Shown here piece after piece: positions 13,548 to 15,291 of a DNA stretch of 15,291 bases; position 1 is the first letter of the stretch; every line of letters begins with the position of its first letter. The position numbers and the translations under genes are program-made. Origin of the DNA: Magnetospirillum sp. (GTDB taxonomy: Bacteria > Pseudomonadota > Alphaproteobacteria > Rhodospirillales > Magnetospirillaceae); assembly GCA_020217035.1 (NCBI GenBank), contig JAIWOG010000305.1:1-15291 (forward strand), given 5' to 3'. The notes under the pieces were generated by a model. That model saw nothing but the letters and a program-made list of their open reading frames with translations. It made no database searches and was not told where the DNA came from.

Positions 13548-14708
13548 TTAAAGACCAAAAAGATCGGGGGGATCGGCCATGCCCCCGGGGCATAGGTCGG
13601 TGACGCCCACGCCGACCAGTCGAAAGGCGCGTCCGTCGGCCTCTCGATCCAGCAAGCTGGCGGCCACCGTACCGATGATGTCGGCACGGCGGCTGGGTTC
13701 GGCCAGGCGGTGGTTGCGGGTCAACGAACGGAAATCCGCGGTCTTCAGCTTCAGGACCACGGTGTGGCCGGCCAGGTCGGCCTTGGCCAAGCGCCCCGCC
13801 ACCTTTTCGACCAAGGGCAGCAAGGCCGCCCGCAACTCCGCCACGGCACTGATGTCACGGACGAAGGTGGTTTCGTTGGACACGCTCTTGGCCGGACGAT
13901 CGGGGGTGACGGGGCGAGAATCCTCGCCTCGCGCCATGGCGTGAAGATGACGGCCGAACTTGCCGAAGCGGGCGACCAAATCGGCTTCGGCCATGCCCTG
14001 CAACTGCCCGATGGTGTCGATGCCAGCGCTCGCCATGCGGGCGGCGGTGGCCGCCCCCACCCCCCAGATGGCGGAAACCGGCATGGCGGCCAGCATGGCA
14101 ACCGCCTCGGCGCGGCCGATGACGGAAAAGCCGCGCGGCTTTTGGCGGTCCGACGCCATCTTGGCCAGGAACTTGTTGTAGGACAGCCCAATCGAGATGG
14201 TGATGCCCACCTGACGCTCCACCGCCCGCGCCAGACGCGCCAGCAGCACGGCGGGCGGGCGGTCGACCAGCCGATGTTCCGGCGACAGGTCCAGATAGGC
14301 TTCGTCCAGGGAAAGCGGCTCGATCAACGGCGTCGCCTTCAGCAACAGCGCCCGCATGGCGGCCGACACCGCCTTGTACTTGGCCATGTCGGGGGGAACG
14401 ACCACGGCGTGGGGGCACAGTTCCAGCGCCTTGAACATGGGCATGGCCGAACGCGGGCCGAAGGTGCGGGCCACATAGCAGGCGGTGGTGACCACGCCGC
14501 GACCGCCGGGATGGCCGACGATCACCGGCTTGTCGACCAAGGACGGGTTGTCGCGCTTTTCCACCGAGGCGTAGAAAGCGTCGCAATCCATGTGGGCGAT
14601 CGTCAGGTCGAATAATTCAGGATGGGCGACGATTCGTGTCGAGCCGCAGCGGGGACAGTCGTCCCCCGACTTGAACGGGCGGCAGCAATCGCGGCACAGG
14701 GCGGGCAT
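13548..14708 (-). CDS. dinB: DNA polymerase IV (Y family) with N-terminal zinc ribbon
   Basis: A 386-aa translesion DNA polymerase. An N-terminal zinc ribbon (C5, C8, C18, C21) precedes the catalytic palm, an extension common in alphaproteobacterial DinB. Catalytic metal ligands are D41 in HMDCDAFYASVEK and D135/E136 in SLDEAYLD; Y46 aligns with the steric-gate Phe13 of E. coli Pol IV. Helix-hairpin-helix SAIWGVGAATAARMASAGI and a little-finger domain follow. The C-terminus PPDLFGL resembles a beta-clamp-binding motif. ATG at 14708 has only a weak SD. I see no LexA box of the GTTC-N7-GTTC type upstream. The 66-aa gene lies 33 bp upstream on the same strand. Confidence 0.94.
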   Translation of the reverse strand: MPALCRDCCRPFKSGDDCPRCGSTRIVAHPELFDLTIAHMDCDAFYASVEKRDNPSLVDKPVIVGHPGGRGVVTTACYVARTFGPRSAMPMFKALELCPHAVVVPPDMAKYKAVSAAMRALLLKATPLIEPLSLDEAYLDLSPEHRLVDRPPAVLLARLARAVERQVGITISIGLSYNKFLAKMASDRQKPRGFSVIGRAEAVAMLAAMPVSAIWGVGAATAARMASAGIDTIGQLQGMAEADLVARFGKFGRHLHAMARGEDSRPVTPDRPAKSVSNETTFVRDISAVAELRAALLPLVEKVAGRLAKADLAGHTVVLKLKTADFRSLTRNHRLAEPSRRADIIGTVAASLLDREADGRAFRLVGVGVTDLCPGGMADPPDLFGL

Positions 14709-14741
14709 GGCGTCACTCTACCCCCGCCCCGGCCGGAATTT

Positions 14742-14942
14742 CTAGCGCTTCGCCGACCGCAGCTCGGCTTCCAGGTCGGCGATGCGCTTGGCCATCGAGG
14801 TCTTGACCGCCTCGGCCGTCCACGGCTTCAACGCCGCCTGCTGTTCCTTCAACTGCACCAGCAGACGCTTCTTCTCGTCCAGCGAGCGCTTGATCGGCAT
14901 GCGGTCGGAATGCTGGCCGTCATGGCTGCGAAAACCACTCAT
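14742..14942 (-). CDS. Small charged helical protein, 66 aa, unknown function
   Basis: MSGFRSHDGQHSDRM begins a 66-aa protein that I do not recognise. After a polar N-terminus it is rich in Lys, Arg, Glu and Leu with heptad-like spacing (DEKKRLLVQLKEQQAALK and MAKRIADLEAELRSAKR), so a helical hairpin or short coiled coil is likely. The strong SD GGAGG lies 8 bases before the ATG at 14942; a longer in-frame start at 15206 would cross tRNA-Arg and is rejected. It is 33 bp upstream of dinB on the same strand, so they may be co-transcribed. Confidence 0.72.
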   Translation of the reverse strand: MSGFRSHDGQHSDRMPIKRSLDEKKRLLVQLKEQQAALKPWTAEAVKTSMAKRIADLEAELRSAKR

Positions 14943-15081
14943 CGTTCGTTCCTCCATGACGATGCGGTGCGCGGAGACCGCGCATGTTCTTGCGCGGGAA
15001 CCGCGCGGGGCCGGGACCATGCCGCAAGCCATCGTTCCAGGCAAGGGACAAAACAAAGACTCGCCCCACCCACGCCAGCAT

Positions 15082-15110
15082 TTGTCGCCGCCCTCGGGTT
15101 TTGCTATAAC
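15082..15110 (+). promoter_or_regulatory. tRNA-Arg promoter
   Basis: TTGTCG (15082-15087, 4/6 to the -35), a 17-bp spacer and TATAAC (15105-15110, 5/6 to the -10) precede the tRNA. The predicted start near 15117 gives a 5' leader of about 12 nt. Confidence 0.7.
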
Positions 15111-15128
15111 CCGCTCATTCCGCGCCGT

Positions 15129-15205
<77 letters not shown>

Positions 15206-15245
15206 TCTACCCATAGAGAACCGGCATCCAACTTTCTCCGCGTCG

Positions 15246-15271
15246 GCGGGGAGAGCGGTCACCCTCCCCGC
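15246..15271 (+). terminator. Possible terminator hairpin after tRNA-Arg
   Basis: GCGGGGAG (15246-15253) pairs with CTCCCCGC (15264-15271) across a 10-nt loop, 40 bases after the tRNA. The 8-bp GC stem is strong, but no T-tract follows, so termination is uncertain. Confidence 0.4.
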
Positions 15272-15291
15272 GTCCCGGTCACAACAATCCC

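Noticed and set aside
14943..15081. LexA-like or other operator (GTTC-N8-GAAC near 14988) upstream of the 66-aa/dinB genes
   Set aside because: The spacing and orientation do not match the alphaproteobacterial GTTC-N7-GTTC box, and the stretch is a GC-rich string of overlapping CCGCGC/GCGCGG words with many chance dyads. I see no gene in it.

Overview
The window is GC-rich, about 65% by eye, and almost fully coding. It reads as core chromosome of an alphaproteobacterium, most likely a Rhodospirillales member close to Magnetospirillum. This rests on the nrnC-kdsD-lptC-lptA-lptB-rpoN-ptsN gene order, an ethylmalonyl-CoA pathway hydratase, a complex I NDUFA9-type protein, a zinc-ribbon DinB, and the alphaproteobacterial CTTGA-loop palindromic repeat. 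The genus is an inference from protein resemblance. I see no insertion sequence, prophage, CRISPR array, toxin-antitoxin pair or defence island.

Region 1 (1-3301). On the minus strand a CitE-family CoA-ester enzyme is followed 10 bp later by mesaconyl-CoA hydratase (mch, cut by the window edge). Both belong to C4/C5-dicarboxyl-CoA metabolism. Divergent from them are pdxY (pyridoxal kinase) and a LysE-type exporter starting at TTG. A composite inverted repeat (3217-3290) separates this exporter from the convergent operon that follows.

Region 2 (3302-11492, all minus strand). Read in transcription order: nrnC (oligoribonuclease), kdsD (arabinose-5-phosphate isomerase for Kdo), lptC, lptA and lptB (LPS transport), rpoN (sigma-54), ptsN (EIIA-Ntr), a GST-fold protein that resembles the FtsZ-binding FzlA, a secreted polysaccharide deacetylase and a GNAT acetyltransferase. 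Stop/start overlaps (ATGA at lptC/lptA, TAATG at lptA/lptB, ATGA at deacetylase/GNAT) show translational coupling. The genes combine outer-envelope assembly with nitrogen-type PTS and sigma-54 control. The hpf/raiA gene often found between rpoN and ptsN is absent; its place holds a non-coding stretch with a candidate promoter and a hairpin.

Region 3 (11408-11843). A tRNA-Leu(CAG) gene lies upstream of nrnC. It has a consensus-like sigma-70 promoter with an A/T-rich UP element. Between it and nrnC is a strong GAAA-capped hairpin that buries the nrnC ribosome binding site. This is the most interesting non-coding signal in the window.

Region 4 (11844-15291). A plus-strand NDUFA9-like gene converges on minus-strand genes for a YbjQ/UPF0145 protein, a 77-aa uncharacterised protein, DNA polymerase IV (dinB) with a zinc ribbon, and a 66-aa charged helical protein. 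The window ends with tRNA-Arg(CCU), which has a clear promoter and a possible downstream hairpin.

Overall this is mostly ordinary housekeeping DNA. The points of interest are regulatory structures and a few atypical proteins, not a new multi-gene system.
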